From positions 558,001-622,000 of the forward strand of contig NW_027476158.1 in assembly GCF_051020955.1 (NCBI RefSeq): a DNA stretch of 64,000 nt, read 5' to 3'. The notes under the pieces are model-generated. The model was given only the letters and a program-made list of their open reading frames with translations. It searched no databases and had not been told where the DNA came from. This stretch comes from Megalopta genalis (taxonomy: Eukaryota; Arthropoda; Insecta; Hymenoptera; Halictidae). The position numbers and the translations under genes were made by a program. Of this stretch, positions 1-14,950 are shown piece after piece (the stretch's first letter is position 1; every line of letters starts with the position of its first letter).

Positions 1-1880
1 CGAATATCTCTGATATAGCTTCACATGCAGGTGAAACAAACGAGTTAGCTTTAAATGCATGCAAAAGGCATGATTTACCTTCAAATCAATGCAAATTAGG
101 AGACTGATCTTCGAATCCATGCGAAACAAATGGATCAGGCTCAAATACTTGTGTTATACATGGTTTAGCTTCAACAGTATGCGAAACAAACGAGTTAGCT
201 TCAAATCCTAGCGATAGACATGATTTAGCTTCAAATCAATGCGAAGTAGAAGGCTTACCTTCGAATCCATGCGAAACAAATGGTTTAGCTTCAAACACTT
301 GTGATATACATGATTTAGCTTCAACATCATGTGAAACAAACGAGTTAGCTTCAAATCCAAGCGAAACACATGATTTATCTTCAAACCAATGCGAGGTAGA
401 AGGCTTAGCTTCAAATCCATGCGATTCAAACGGTTTAGCTTCAAATACTTCTGATATACATGATTTAGCTTCAACAGTGTGCGAAACAAACGAGTTAGCT
501 TTAAATCCATGCGAAACACATGATTTAGCTTCAAATCAATGCGAATTAGAAGGGTTATCTTCGAATCCATGCGAAACAAATGGTTTAGCTTCAAATACTT
601 GTGATATACATGATTTAGCTTCAACTGCATGCGAAACAAACGAGCTAGCCTCAAATCCATGAGAAACACATGATTTAGCTTCAAATCAATGCGAAGTAGA
701 AGGGTTATCTTCGAATCCATGCGAAACAAATGGTTTAGCTTCAAATACTTGTGATATACATGATTTAGCTTCAACAGCATGCGAAACAAACGAGTTAGCT
801 TCAAATCCAAGCGAAACACATGATTTATCTTCAAATCAATGCGAGGTAGAAGGCTTATCTTCAAATCCATGCGAATCAAACGGTTTAGCTTCAAATACTT
901 GTGATATACATGATTTAGCTTCAACTGCATGCGAAACAAACGAGCTAGCCTCAAATCCATGAGAAACACGTGATTCAGGATCAAGTCAACGCGAAGTTGA
1001 AGGCTTAGCGTCAAATCCATGCGAAACGAACGATTTAGCTTCACATACTTGTGAATAGAAGTGATAAGGCTTGAAATGCAGGCGAAACAAACGAGTTAGC
1101 TTCAAATCCATGCGAAACACATGATTTAGCATCAAATCAATGCGAAGTAGAAGGCTTATCTTCAAATCCATGCGAAACGAATGATTTAGCTTCAAATACT
1201 TGCGAATATCTCTGATATAGCTTCAAATGCAGGAGAAACAAACGAGTTAGCTTTAAATGCATGCAAAAGGCATGATTTACCTTCAAATCAATGCAAATTA
1301 GGAGACTGATCTTCGAATCCATGCGAAACAAATGGATCAGGCCCAAATACTTGTGTTATACATGGTTTAGCTTCAACAGTATGCGAAACAAACGAGTTAG
1401 CTTCAAATCCTAGCGATAGACATGATTTAGCTTCAAATCAATGCGAAGTAGAAGGCTTACCTTCGAATCCATGCGAAACAAATGGTTTAGCTTCAAACAC
1501 TTGTGATATACATGATTTAGCTTCAACATCATGTGAAACAAACGAGTTAGCTTCAAATCCAAGCGAAACACATGATTTATCTTCAAATCAATGCGAGGTA
1601 GAAGGCTTAGCTTCAAATCCATGCGATTCAAACGGTTTAGCTTCAAATACTTGTGATATACATGATTTAGCTTCAACTGCATGCGAAACAAACGAGCTAG
1701 CCTCAAATCCATGAGAAACACGTGATTCAGGATCAAGTCAACGCGAAGTTGAATTCTTAGCGTCAAATCCATGCGAAACGAACGATTTAGCTTCACATAC
1801 TTGTGAATAGAAGTGATAAGGCTTGAAATGCAGGCGAAACAAACGAGTTAGCTTCAAATCCATGCGAAACACATGATTTA
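1..1880 (+). repeat. Region A: diverged array with 1,202-bp higher-order repeat
   Basis: The start of the window (TATCTCTGATATAGCTTCA context) recurs at 1203, an offset of 1,202 bp. The match continues to the M1-M2 units near 420/1622, after which the second copy lacks 450 bp (15 monomers), so the offset falls to 752 bp: the private string GAGAAACACGTGATTCAGG is at 961 and 1713, and TGTGAATAGAAGTG is near 1050 and 1802. The array is more diverged than region B and includes monomers with degenerate ends. Its right edge, where ordinary region B units take over, is near 1,880 and is approximate. Confidence 0.8.
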
Positions 1881-2624
1881 GCTTCAAATCAATGCGAAGT
1901 AGAAGGCTGATCTTCGAATCCATGCGAAGCAAATGGTTTAGCTTCAAATACTTTTGATACACTTGATTTAGCTTCAACAGCATGCGAAACAAACGAGTTA
2001 GCTTCAAATCCATGCGAAACACATGATTTAGCATCAAATCAATGCGAAGTAGAAGGCTGATCTTCGAATCCATGCGAAGCAAATGGTTTAGCTTCAAATA
2101 CATGTGATATACATGATTTAGCTTCAACAGCATGCGAAACAAACGAGTTAGCTTATAATCCATGCGAAACAAATGATTTAGCTTCAAATCAATGCGAAGT
2201 AGAAGGGTTATCTTCGTATCCATGCGAAACAAATGGTTTAGCTTCAAATACTTGTGATATACATGATTTAGCTTCAACAGCATGCGAAATAAACGAGTTA
2301 GCTTAAAATCCATGCGGAACACATGATTTAGCTTCAAATCAATGCGAAGTAGAAGGCTTAGCTTCAAATCTATTCGAAACAAATGGTTCAGCTTCAAATA
2401 CTTGTGATATACATGATTTATATTCAACTGCATGCGACACAAACGAGTTAGCTTCAAATCCAAGCGAAACACATGATTTCGCTTCAAATCAATGCGAAGT
2501 AGAAGGCTTATCTTCGAATCCATGCGAAACAAATGGTTTAGCTGCAAATACTTGTGATATACATGATTCAGCATCAACTGCATGCGAAACAAACGAGTTA
2601 GCTTCAAATCCATGCGAAACACTT
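1881..2624 (+). repeat. Region B lead-in: in-register 150-bp units
   Basis: Five pentamers in perfect 150-bp register join region A to the first 3.3-kb HOR. They carry the same diagnostic variants that recur downstream, such as GGCTGATCTTCG in M5, CTTTTGATACACTTG in M2 (near 1951) and GCTTAAAATCC in M3 (near 2301). The order of variants differs from the neighbouring HOR, so this looks like a mosaic edge. Confidence 0.75.
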
Positions 2625-5600
2625 GATTTAGCTTCAAATCAATGCGAAGAAGAAGGATTATCTTCGAATCCATGCGAAACGAATAGTTTAGCTTCAAATA
2701 CTTGTGATATACATGATTCAGCTTCAACTGCGTGCGAAACAAACGAGTTAGCTTTAAATCCATGCGAAACACATGATTTAGATTATAATCAATACGAAGT
2801 AGAAGGCTTATCTTCGAATCCATGCGAAACAAATGGTTTAGCTTCAAATACTTGTGATATACATGATTTAGCTACAACTGCATGCGAAAAAAACGAGTTA
2901 GCTTATAATCCATGCGAAACACATGATTTAGCTTCAAATCAATGCGAAGTAGAAGGCTTATCTTCGAATCCATGCGAAACGAATAGTTTAGCTTCAAATA
3001 CTTGTGATATACATGATTCAGCTTCAACTGCATGCGAAACAAACGAGTTAGCTTCAAATCCATGCGAAACACATGATTTAGATTAAAATCAATGCGAAGT
3101 AGAAGGCTTATCTTCGAATCCATGCGAAACAAATGGTTTAGCTTCAAATACTTGTGATATACACGATTTAGCTTCAACTGCATGCGAAACAAACGAGTTA
3201 GCTTATAATCCATGCGAAACAAATGATTTAGCTTCAAATCAATGCGAAGTAGAAGGGTTATCTTCGTATCCATGCGAAACAAATGGTTTAGCTTCAAATA
3301 CTTGTGATATACATGATTTAGCTTCAACAGCATGCGAAATAAACGAGTTAGCTTAAAATCCATGCGGAACACATGATTTAGCTTCAAATCAATGCGAAGT
3401 AGGAGGCTTATCTTCGATCCCATGCGATACAAATGGTTTAGCTTCAAATACTTGTGATATACATGATTTAGCTTCAACAACATGCGAAACAAACGAGCTA
3501 GCTTCAAATCCATGCGAAACACATGATTTAGCATCAAATCAATGCGAAGTAGAAGGCTTATCTTCGAATCCATGCGAAACAAATGGTTTAGCTTCAAATA
3601 CTTGTGATATACATGATTTAGCTTCAACTGCATGCGAAACAAACGAGTTAGCTTAAAATCCATGCGGAACACATGATTTAGATTCAAATCAATGCGAAGT
3701 AGAAGGCTGATCTTCGAATCCATGCGAAGCAAATGGTTTAGCTTCAAATACTTTTGATACACTTGATTTAGCTTCAACAGCATGCGAAACAAACGAGTTA
3801 GCTTCAAATCCATGCGAAACACATGATTTAGCATCAAATCAATGCGAAGTAGAAGGCTGATCTTCGAATCCATGCGAAGCAAATGGTTTAGCTTCAAATA
3901 CATGTGATATACATGATTTAGCTTCAACAGCATGCGAAACAAATGAGTTATATTCAAATCCAAGCGAAACACATTATTTATCTTCAAATCAATGCGAAGT
4001 GGAAGGCTTATCTTCGAATCCATGCGAAACGAATAGTTTAGCTTCCAATACTTGTGATATACATGATTCAGCTTCAACTGCGTGCGAAACAAACGAGTTA
4101 GCTTTAAATCCATGCGAAACACATGATTTAAATTATAATCAATACGAAGTAGAAGGCTTATCTTCGAATCCATGCGAAACAAATGGTTTAGCTTCAAATA
4201 CTTGTGATATACATGATTTAGCTACAACTGCATGCGAAAAAAACGAGTTAGCTTATAATCCATGCGAAACACATGATTTAGCTTCAAATCAATGCGAAGT
4301 AGAAGGCTTTACTTCGAATCCATGCGAAACGAATAGTTTAGCTTCAAATACTTGTGATATACATGATTCAGCTTCAACTGCATGCGAAACAAACGAGTTA
4401 GCTTCAAATCCATGCGAAACACATGATTTAGATTAAAACCAATGCGAAGTAGAAGGCTTATCTTCGAATCCATGCGAAACAAATGGTTTAGCTTCAAATA
4501 CTTGTGATATACACGATTTAGCTTCAACTGCATGCGAAACAAACGAGTTAGCTTCAAATCCATGCGAAACACATGATTTAGCATCAAATCAATGCGAAGT
4601 AGAAGGCTGATCTTCGAATCCATGCGAAGCAAATGGTTTAGCTTCAAATACATGTGATATACATGATTTAGCTTCAACAGCATGCGAAACAAATGAGTTA
4701 TATTCAAATCCAAGCGAAACACATTATTTATCTTCAAATCAATGCGAAGTGGAAGGCTTATCTTCGAATCCATGCGAAACGAATAGTTTAGCTTCAAATA
4801 CTTGTGATATACATGATTCACCTTCAACTGCATGCGAAACAAACGAGTTAGCTTCAAATCCATGCGAAACACATGATTTAGATTAAAATCAATGCGAAGT
4901 AGAAGGCTTATCTTCGAATCCATGCGAAACAAATGGTTTAGCTTCAAATACTTGTGATATACATGATTTAGCTACAACTGCATGCGACAAAAACGAGTTA
5001 GCTTCAAAACCAAGCGAAACACATGATTTAGCCTCAAATCAATGCGAAGTAGATGGCTTAGCTTCGAATAAATGCGAACCAAATGGTTTAGCTTCAAATA
5101 CTTGTGATATGCATGATTTAGCTTCAACTACTAGCGAAAAAAACGAGTTAGCTTCAAATCCAAGCGAAACACATGATTTAGCCTCAAATCAATGCGAATT
5201 AGAAGGGTTATCTTCGAATCCATGCGAAACAAATGATATAGCTTCAAATACTTGTGATATACATGATTTAGCTTCAACAGCATCCGAAACAAACGAGTTA
5301 GCTTAAAATCCTTGCGAAACACATGATTTAGATTAAAATCAATGCGAAGTAGAAGGCTTATCTTCGAATCCATGCGAAACAAATGGTTTAGCTTCAAATA
5401 CTTGTGATATACATGATTTAGCTTCAACTGCATGCGAAACAACCGAGTTAGCTTAAAATCCATGTGGAACACATGATTTAGCTTCAAATCAATGCGAAGT
5501 AGAAGGCTGATCTTCCTATCCATGCGCAGCAAATGGTTTAGCTTCAAATACTTGTGATATACATGATTTAGCTACAACTGCATGCGAAAAAAACGAGTTA

Positions 5601-5924
5601 GCTTATAATCCATGCGAAACACATGATTTAGCTTCAAATCAATGCGAAGTAGAAGGCTTATCTTCGAATCCATGCGAAACGAATAGTTTAGCTTCAAATA
5701 CTTGTGATATACATGATTCAGCTTCAACTGCATGCGAAACAAACGAGTTAGCTTCAAATCCATGCGAAACACATGATTTAGATTAAAATCAATGCGAAGT
5801 AGGAGGCTTATCTTCGAATCCATGCGAAACAAATGGTTTAGCTTCAAATACTTGTGATATACATGATTTAGCTACAACTGCATGCGAAAAAAACGAGTTA
5901 GCTTATAATCCATGCGAAACACAT
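2625..5924 (+). repeat. 3,300-bp higher-order repeat, copy 1
   Basis: This block of 22 pentamers recurs directly downstream at +3,300 bp. The match starts near 2625 (the preceding units at 2581 and 5881 differ) and holds to about 5862. Rare variants are shared at the same offsets: CTTCCAATAC near 4041/7341, AATTATAATC near 4131/7431, CTTTACTTCG near 4308/7608, and the GCATGATTTAGC unit near 5111/8411. I saw no difference between the copies in the lines I compared. Confidence 0.9.
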
Positions 5925-8900
5925 GATTTAGCTTCAAATCAATGCGAAGAAGAAGGATTATCTTCGAATCCATGCGAAACGAATAGTTTAGCTTCAAATA
6001 CTTGTGATATACATGATTCAGCTTCAACTGCGTGCGAAACAAACGAGTTAGCTTTAAATCCATGCGAAACACATGATTTAGATTATAATCAATACGAAGT
6101 AGAAGGCTTATCTTCGAATCCATGCGAAACAAATGGTTTAGCTTCAAATACTTGTGATATACATGATTTAGCTACAACTGCATGCGAAAAAAACGAGTTA
6201 GCTTATAATCCATGCGAAACACATGATTTAGCTTCAAATCAATGCGAAGTAGAAGGCTTATCTTCGAATCCATGCGAAACGAATAGTTTAGCTTCAAATA
6301 CTTGTGATATACATGATTCAGCTTCAACTGCATGCGAAACAAACGAGTTAGCTTCAAATCCATGCGAAACACATGATTTAGATTAAAATCAATGCGAAGT
6401 AGAAGGCTTATCTTCGAATCCATGCGAAACAAATGGTTTAGCTTCAAATACTTGTGATATACACGATTTAGCTTCAACTGCATGCGAAACAAACGAGTTA
6501 GCTTATAATCCATGCGAAACAAATGATTTAGCTTCAAATCAATGCGAAGTAGAAGGGTTATCTTCGTATCCATGCGAAACAAATGGTTTAGCTTCAAATA
6601 CTTGTGATATACATGATTTAGCTTCAACAGCATGCGAAATAAACGAGTTAGCTTAAAATCCATGCGGAACACATGATTTAGCTTCAAATCAATGCGAAGT
6701 AGGAGGCTTATCTTCGATCCCATGCGATACAAATGGTTTAGCTTCAAATACTTGTGATATACATGATTTAGCTTCAACAACATGCGAAACAAACGAGCTA
6801 GCTTCAAATCCATGCGAAACACATGATTTAGCATCAAATCAATGCGAAGTAGAAGGCTTATCTTCGAATCCATGCGAAACAAATGGTTTAGCTTCAAATA
6901 CTTGTGATATACATGATTTAGCTTCAACTGCATGCGAAACAAACGAGTTAGCTTAAAATCCATGCGGAACACATGATTTAGATTCAAATCAATGCGAAGT
7001 AGAAGGCTGATCTTCGAATCCATGCGAAGCAAATGGTTTAGCTTCAAATACTTTTGATACACTTGATTTAGCTTCAACAGCATGCGAAACAAACGAGTTA
7101 GCTTCAAATCCATGCGAAACACATGATTTAGCATCAAATCAATGCGAAGTAGAAGGCTGATCTTCGAATCCATGCGAAGCAAATGGTTTAGCTTCAAATA
7201 CATGTGATATACATGATTTAGCTTCAACAGCATGCGAAACAAATGAGTTATATTCAAATCCAAGCGAAACACATTATTTATCTTCAAATCAATGCGAAGT
7301 GGAAGGCTTATCTTCGAATCCATGCGAAACGAATAGTTTAGCTTCCAATACTTGTGATATACATGATTCAGCTTCAACTGCGTGCGAAACAAACGAGTTA
7401 GCTTTAAATCCATGCGAAACACATGATTTAAATTATAATCAATACGAAGTAGAAGGCTTATCTTCGAATCCATGCGAAACAAATGGTTTAGCTTCAAATA
7501 CTTGTGATATACATGATTTAGCTACAACTGCATGCGAAAAAAACGAGTTAGCTTATAATCCATGCGAAACACATGATTTAGCTTCAAATCAATGCGAAGT
7601 AGAAGGCTTTACTTCGAATCCATGCGAAACGAATAGTTTAGCTTCAAATACTTGTGATATACATGATTCAGCTTCAACTGCATGCGAAACAAACGAGTTA
7701 GCTTCAAATCCATGCGAAACACATGATTTAGATTAAAACCAATGCGAAGTAGAAGGCTTATCTTCGAATCCATGCGAAACAAATGGTTTAGCTTCAAATA
7801 CTTGTGATATACACGATTTAGCTTCAACTGCATGCGAAACAAACGAGTTAGCTTCAAATCCATGCGAAACACATGATTTAGCATCAAATCAATGCGAAGT
7901 AGAAGGCTGATCTTCGAATCCATGCGAAGCAAATGGTTTAGCTTCAAATACATGTGATATACATGATTTAGCTTCAACAGCATGCGAAACAAATGAGTTA
8001 TATTCAAATCCAAGCGAAACACATTATTTATCTTCAAATCAATGCGAAGTGGAAGGCTTATCTTCGAATCCATGCGAAACGAATAGTTTAGCTTCAAATA
8101 CTTGTGATATACATGATTCACCTTCAACTGCATGCGAAACAAACGAGTTAGCTTCAAATCCATGCGAAACACATGATTTAGATTAAAATCAATGCGAAGT
8201 AGAAGGCTTATCTTCGAATCCATGCGAAACAAATGGTTTAGCTTCAAATACTTGTGATATACATGATTTAGCTACAACTGCATGCGACAAAAACGAGTTA
8301 GCTTCAAAACCAAGCGAAACACATGATTTAGCCTCAAATCAATGCGAAGTAGATGGCTTAGCTTCGAATAAATGCGAACCAAATGGTTTAGCTTCAAATA
8401 CTTGTGATATGCATGATTTAGCTTCAACTACTAGCGAAAAAAACGAGTTAGCTTCAAATCCAAGCGAAACACATGATTTAGCCTCAAATCAATGCGAATT
8501 AGAAGGGTTATCTTCGAATCCATGCGAAACAAATGATATAGCTTCAAATACTTGTGATATACATGATTTAGCTTCAACAGCATCCGAAACAAACGAGTTA
8601 GCTTAAAATCCTTGCGAAACACATGATTTAGATTAAAATCAATGCGAAGTAGAAGGCTTATCTTCGAATCCATGCGAAACAAATGGTTTAGCTTCAAATA
8701 CTTGTGATATACATGATTTAGCTTCAACTGCATGCGAAACAACCGAGTTAGCTTAAAATCCATGTGGAACACATGATTTAGCTTCAAATCAATGCGAAGT
8801 AGAAGGCTGATCTTCCTATCCATGCGCAGCAAATGGTTTAGCTTCAAATACTTGTGATATACATGATTTAGCTACAACTGCATGCGAAAAAAACGAGTTA

Positions 8901-9162
8901 GCTTATAATCCATGCGAAACACATGATTTAGCTTCAAATCAATGCGAAGTAGAAGGCTTATCTTCGAATCCATGCGAAACGAATAGTTTAGCTTCAAATA
9001 CTTGTGATATACATGATTCAGCTTCAACTGCATGCGAAACAAACGAGTTAGCTTCAAATCCATGCGAAACACATGATTTAGATTAAAATCAATGCGAAGT
9101 AGGAGGCTTATCTTCGAATCCATGCGAAACAAATGGTTTAGCTTCAAATACTTGTGATATAC
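5925..9162 (+). repeat. 3,300-bp higher-order repeat, copy 2
   Basis: This is the tandem copy of 2625-5924. It is followed until about 9162, where ACACGATTTAGC replaces the ACATGATTTAGC found at the matching place in copy 1. Near identity over about 3.2 kb, against roughly 70% between monomer types, shows recent amplification by unequal exchange or a similar process. Its right part is also the left copy of the 1,500-bp duplication described next. Confidence 0.9.
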
Positions 9163-11128
9163 ACGATTTAGCTTCAACTGCATGCGAAACAAACGAGTTA
9201 GCTTATAATCCATGCGAAACAAATGATTTAGCTTCAAATCAATGCGAAGTAGATGGGTTATCTTCGTATCTATGCGAAACAAATGGTTTAGCTTCAAATA
9301 CTTGTGATATACATGATTTAGCTTCAACAGCATGCGAAATAAACGAGTTAGATTCAAATCCATGCGAAACACATGATTTAACTTCAAATCAATGCGAAGT
9401 AGAAGGCTTATCTTCGTATCCATGCGAAACAAATGGTTTAGCTGCAAATACTTGTGATATACATGATTTAGCTTCAACTGCATGCGAAACAAACGAGTTA
9501 GCTTAAAATCCATGCGGAACACATGATTTAGCTTCAAATCAATGCGAAGTAGGAGGCTTATCTTCGATCCCATGCGATACAAATGGTTTAGCTTCAAATA
9601 CTTGTGATATACATGATTTAGCTTCAACTGCATGCGAAACAAACGAGTTAGCTTCAAATCCATGCGAAACACATGATTTAGATTAAAATCAATGCGAAGT
9701 AGAAGGCTTATCTTCGAATCCATGCGAAACAAATGGTTTAGCTTCAAATACTTGTGATATACATGATTTAGCTACAACTGCATGCGACAAAAACGAGTTA
9801 GCTTCAAAACCAAGCGAAACACATGATTTAGCCTCAAATCAATGCGAAGTAGATGGCTTAGCTTCGAATAAATGCGAACCAAATGGTTTAGCTTCAAATA
9901 CTTGTGATATGCATGATTTAGCTTCAACTACTAGCGAAAAAAACGAGTTAGCTTCAAATCCAAGCGAAACACATGATTTAGCCTCAAATCAATGCGAATT
10001 AGAAGGGTTATCTTCGAATCCATGCGAAACAAATGATATAGCTTCAAATACTTGTGATATACATGATTTAGCTTCAACAGCATCCGAAACAAACGAGTTA
10101 GCTTAAAATCCTTGCGAAACACATGATTTAGATTAAAATCAATGCGAAGTAGAAGGCTTATCTTCGAATCCATGCGAAACAAATGGTTTAGCTTCAAATA
10201 CTTGTGATATACATGATTTAGCTTCAACTGCATGCGAAACAACCGAGTTAGCTTAAAATCCATGTGGAACACATGATTTAGCTTCAAATCAATGCGAAGT
10301 AGAAGGCTGATCTTCCTATCCATGCGCAGCAAATGGTTTAGCTTCAAATACTTGTGATATACATGATTTAGCTACAACTGCATGCGAAAAAAACGAGTTA
10401 GCTTATAATCCATGCGAAACACATGATTTAGCTTCAAATCAATGCGAAGTAGAAGGCTCATCTTCGAATCCATGCGAAACGAATAGTTTAGCTTCAAATA
10501 CTTGTGATATACATGATTCAGCTTCAACTGCATGCGAAACAAACGAGTTAGCTTCAAATCCATGCGAAACACATGATTTAGATTAAAATCAATGCGAAGT
10601 AGGAGGCTTATCTTCGAATCCATGCGAAACAAATGGTTTAGCTTCAAATACTTGTGATATACACGATTTAGCTTCAACTGCATGCGAAACAAACGAGTTA
10701 GCTTATAATCCATGCGAAACAAATGATTTAGCTTCAAATCAATGCGAAGTAGATGGGTTATCTTCGTATCTATGCGAAACAAATGGTTTAGCTTCAAATA
10801 CTTGTGATATACATGATTTAGCTTCAACAGCATGCGAAATAAACGAGTTAGATTCAAATCCATGCGAAACACATGATTTAACTTCAAATCAATGCGAAGT
10901 AGAAGGCTTATCTTCGTATCCATGCGAAACAAATGGTTTAGCTGCAAATACTTGTGATATACATGATTTAGCTTCAACTGCATGCGAAACAAACGAGTTA
11001 GCTTAAAATCCATGCGGAACACATGATTTAGCTTCAAATCAATGCGAAGTAGGAGGCTTATCTTCGATCCCATGCGATACAAATGGTTTAGCTTCAAATA
11101 CTTGTGATATACATGATTTAGCTTCAAC
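8122..11128 (+). repeat. 1,500-bp tandem duplication (two copies)
   Basis: Positions 8122-9628 match 9622-11128 at an offset of exactly 1,500 bp (ten pentamers). I found one difference, T at 8959 against C at 10459. The match ends on the left at 8119-8121 (CACC against TAGC context) and on the right at 9629 (T against A). Immediately downstream, 11041 and 11341 repeat again at 300 bp, so small in-register duplications are layered on the larger one. Confidence 0.88.
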
Positions 11129-14100
11129 AGCATGCGAAACAAACGAGCTAGCTTCAAATCCATGCGAAACACATGATTTAGCATCAAATCAATGCGAAGT
11201 AGAAGGCTTATCTTCGAATCCATGCGAAACAAATGGTTTAGCTTCAAATACTTGTGATATACATGATTTAGCTTCAACTGCATGCGAAACAAACGAGTTA
11301 GCTTAAAATCCATGCGGAACACATGATTTAGCTTCAAATCAATGCGAAGTAGGAGGCTTATCTTCGATCCCATGCGATACAAATGGTTTAGCTTCAAATA
11401 CTTGTGATATACATGATTTAGCTTCAACAGCATGCGAAACAAACGAGCTAGCTTCAAATCCATGCGAAACACATGATTTAGCTTCAAATCAATGCGAAGT
11501 AGAAGGCTTTACTTCGAATCCATGCGAAACGAATAGTTTAGCTTCAAATACTTGTGATATACATGATTCAGCTTCAACTGCATGCGAAACAAACGAGTTA
11601 GCTTCAAATCCATGCGAAACACATGATTTAGATTAAAACCAATGCGAAGTAGAAGGCTTATCTTCGAATCCATGCGAAACAAATGGTTTAGCTTCAAATA
11701 CTTGTGATATACACGATTTAGCTTCAACTGCATGCGAAACAAACGAGTTAGCTTCAAATCCATGCGAAACACATGATTTAGCATCAAATCAATGCGAAGT
11801 AGAAGGCTGATCTTCGAATCCATGCGAAGCAAATGGTTTAGCTTCAAATACATGTGATATACATGATTTAGCTTCAACAGCATGCGAAACAAATGAGTTA
11901 TATTCAAATCCAAGCGAAACACATTATTTATCTTCAAATCAATGCGAAGTGGAAGGCTTATCTTCGAATCCATGCGAAACGAATAGTTTAGCTTCAAATA
12001 CTTGTGATATACATGATTCACCTTCAACTGCATGCGAAACAAACGAGTTAGCTTCAAATCCATGCGAAACACATGATTTAGATTAAAATCAATGCGAAGT
12101 AGAAGGCTTATCTTCGAATCCATGCGAAACAAATGGTTTAGCTTCAAATACTTGTGATATACATGATTTAGCTACAACTGCATGCGAAAAAAACGAGTTA
12201 GCTTATAATCCATGCGAAACACATGATTTAGCTTCAAATCAATGCGAAGTAGAAGGCTTTACTTCGAATCCATGCGAAACGAATAGTTTAGCTTCAAATA
12301 CTTGTGATATACATGATTCAGCTTCAACTGCATGCGAAACAAACGAGTTAGCTTCAAATCCATGCGAAACACATGATTTAGATTAAAACCAATGCGAAGT
12401 AGAAGGCTTATCTTCGAATCCATGCGAAACAAATGGTTTAGCTTCAAATACTTGTGATATACACGATTTAGCTTCAACTGCATGCGAAACAAACGAGTTA
12501 GCTTCAAATCCATGCGAAACACATGATTTAGCATCAAATCAATGCGAAGTAGAAGGCTGATCTTCGAATCCATGCGAAGCAAATGGTTTAGCTTCAAATA
12601 CATGTGATATACATGATTTAGCTTCAACAGCATGCGAAACAAATGAGTTATATTCAAATCCAAGCGAAACACATTATTTATCTTCAAATCAATGCGAAGT
12701 GGAAGGCTTATCTTCGAATCCATGCGAAACGAATAGTTTAGCTTCAAATACTTGTGATATACATGATTCACCTTCAACTGCATGCGAAACAAACGAGTTA
12801 GCTTCAAATCCATGCGAAACACATGATTTAGATTAAAATCAATGCGAAGTAGAAGGCTTATCTTCGAATCCATGCGAAACAAATGGTTTAGCTTCAAATA
12901 CTTGTGATATACATGATTTAGCTACAACTGCATGCGACAAAAACGAGTTAGCTTCAAAACCAAGCGAAACACATGATTTAGCCTCAAATCAATGCGAAGT
13001 AGATGGCTTAGCTTCGAATAAATGCGAACCAAATGGTTTAGCTTCAAATACTTGTGATATGCATGATTTAGCTTCAACTACTAGCGAAAAAAACGAGTTA
13101 GCTTCAAATCCAAGCGAAACACATGATTTAGCCTCAAATCAATGCGAATTAGAAGGGTTATCTTCGAATCCATGCGAAACAAATGATATAGCTTCAAATA
13201 CTTGTGATATACATGATTTAGCTTCAACAGCATCCGAAACAAACGAGTTAGCTTAAAATCCTTGCGAAACACATGATTTAGATTAAAATCAATGCGAAGT
13301 AGAAGGCTTATCTTCGAATCCATGCGAAACAAATGGTTTAGCTTCAAATACTTGTGATATACATGATTTAGCTTCAACTGCATGCGAAACAACCGAGTTA
13401 GCTTAAAATCCATGTGGAACACATGATTTAGCTTCAAATCAATGCGAAGTAGAAGGCTGATCTTCCTATCCATGCGCAGCAAATGGTTTAGCTTCAAATA
13501 CTTGTGATATACATGATTTAGCTACAACTGCATGCGAAAAAAACGAGTTAGCTTATAATCCATGCGAAACACATGATTTAGCTTCAAATCAATGCGAAGT
13601 AGAAGGCTTATCTTCGAATCCATGCGAAACGAATAGTTTAGCTTCAAATACTTGTGATATACATGATTCAGCTTCAACTGCATGCGAAACAAACGAGTTA
13701 GCTTCAAATCCATGCGAAACACATGATTTAGATTAAAATCAATGCGAAGTAGGAGGCTTATCTTCGAATCCATGCGAAACAAATGGTTTAGCTTCAAATA
13801 CTTGTGATATACACGATTTAGCTTCAACTGCATGCGAAACAAACGAGTTAGCTTATAATCCATGCGAAACAAATGATTTAGCTTCAAATCAATGCGAAGT
13901 AGATGGGTTATCTTCGTATCTATGCGAAACAAATGGTTTAGCTTCAAATACTTGTGATATACATGATTTAGCTTCAACAGCATGCGAAATAAACGAGTTA
14001 GATTCAAATCCATGCGAAACACATGATTTAACTTCAAATCAATGCGAAGTAGAAGGCTTATCTTCGTATCCATGCGAAACAAATGGTTTAGCTGCAAATA

Positions 14101-14950
14101 CTTGTGATATACATGATTTAGCTTCAACTGCATGCGAAACAAACGAGTTAGCTTAAAATCCATGCGGAACACATGATTTAGCTTCAAATCAATGCGAAGT
14201 AGGAGGCTTATCTTCGATCCCATGCGATACAAATGGTTTAGCTTCAAATACTTGTGATATACATGATTTAGCTTCAACAGCATGCGAAACAAACGAGCTA
14301 GCTTCAAATCCATGCGAAACACATGATTTAGCATCAAATCAATGCGAAGTAGAAGGCTTATCTTCGAATCCATGCGAAACAAATGGTTTAGCTTCAAATA
14401 CTTGTGATATACATGATTTAGCTTCAACTGCATGCGAAACAAACGAGTTAGCTTAAAATCCATGCGGAACACATGATTTAGCTTCAAATCAATGCGAAGT
14501 AGGAGGCTTATCTTCGATCCCATGCGATACAAATGGTTTAGCTTCAAATACTTGTGATATACATGATTTAGCTTCAACAGCATGCGAAACAAACGAGCTA
14601 GCTTCAAATCCATGCGAAACACATGATTTAGCTTCAAATCAATGCGAAGTAGAAGGCTTTACTTCGAATCCATGCGAAACGAATAGTTTAGCTTCAAATA
14701 CTTGTGATATACATGATTCAGCTTCAACTGCATGCGAAACAAACGAGTTAGCTTCAAATCCATGCGAAACACATGATTTAGATTAAAACCAATGCGAAGT
14801 AGAAGGCTTATCTTCGAATCCATGCGAAACAAATGGTTTAGCTTCAAATACTTGTGATATACACGATTTAGCTTCAACTGCATGCGAAACAAACGAGTTA
14901 GCTTCAAATCCATGCGAAACACATGATTTAGCATCAAATCAATGCGAAGT
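9622..14950 (+). repeat. 3,150-bp duplication (9622-11800 and 12772-14950)
   Basis: About 2.18 kb starting near 9622 recurs at +3,150 bp (21 pentamers). The one difference I saw is C at 10459 against T at 13609. The match ends where the M5 GGCTGATC unit at about 11801 is replaced by GTGGAAGGCTTA at 14951. The block includes the internal 300-bp pair carrying AGGAGGCTTATC and CTTCGATCCC, showing that smaller duplications arose before the larger one. Confidence 0.85.
11461..12937 (+). repeat. 750-bp tandem duplication (two copies)
   Basis: Positions 11461-12187 match 12211-12937 at +750 bp (five pentamers). The left break is at the M3 unit 11431/12181 and the right break at the M3 unit where CATGCGAAAA (12181) becomes CATGCGACAA (12931). 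The block carries the CTTTACTTCG, ACACGATTT, GGCTGATC and ATTATTTATC marks already seen near 4300-4740. Confidence 0.88.
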
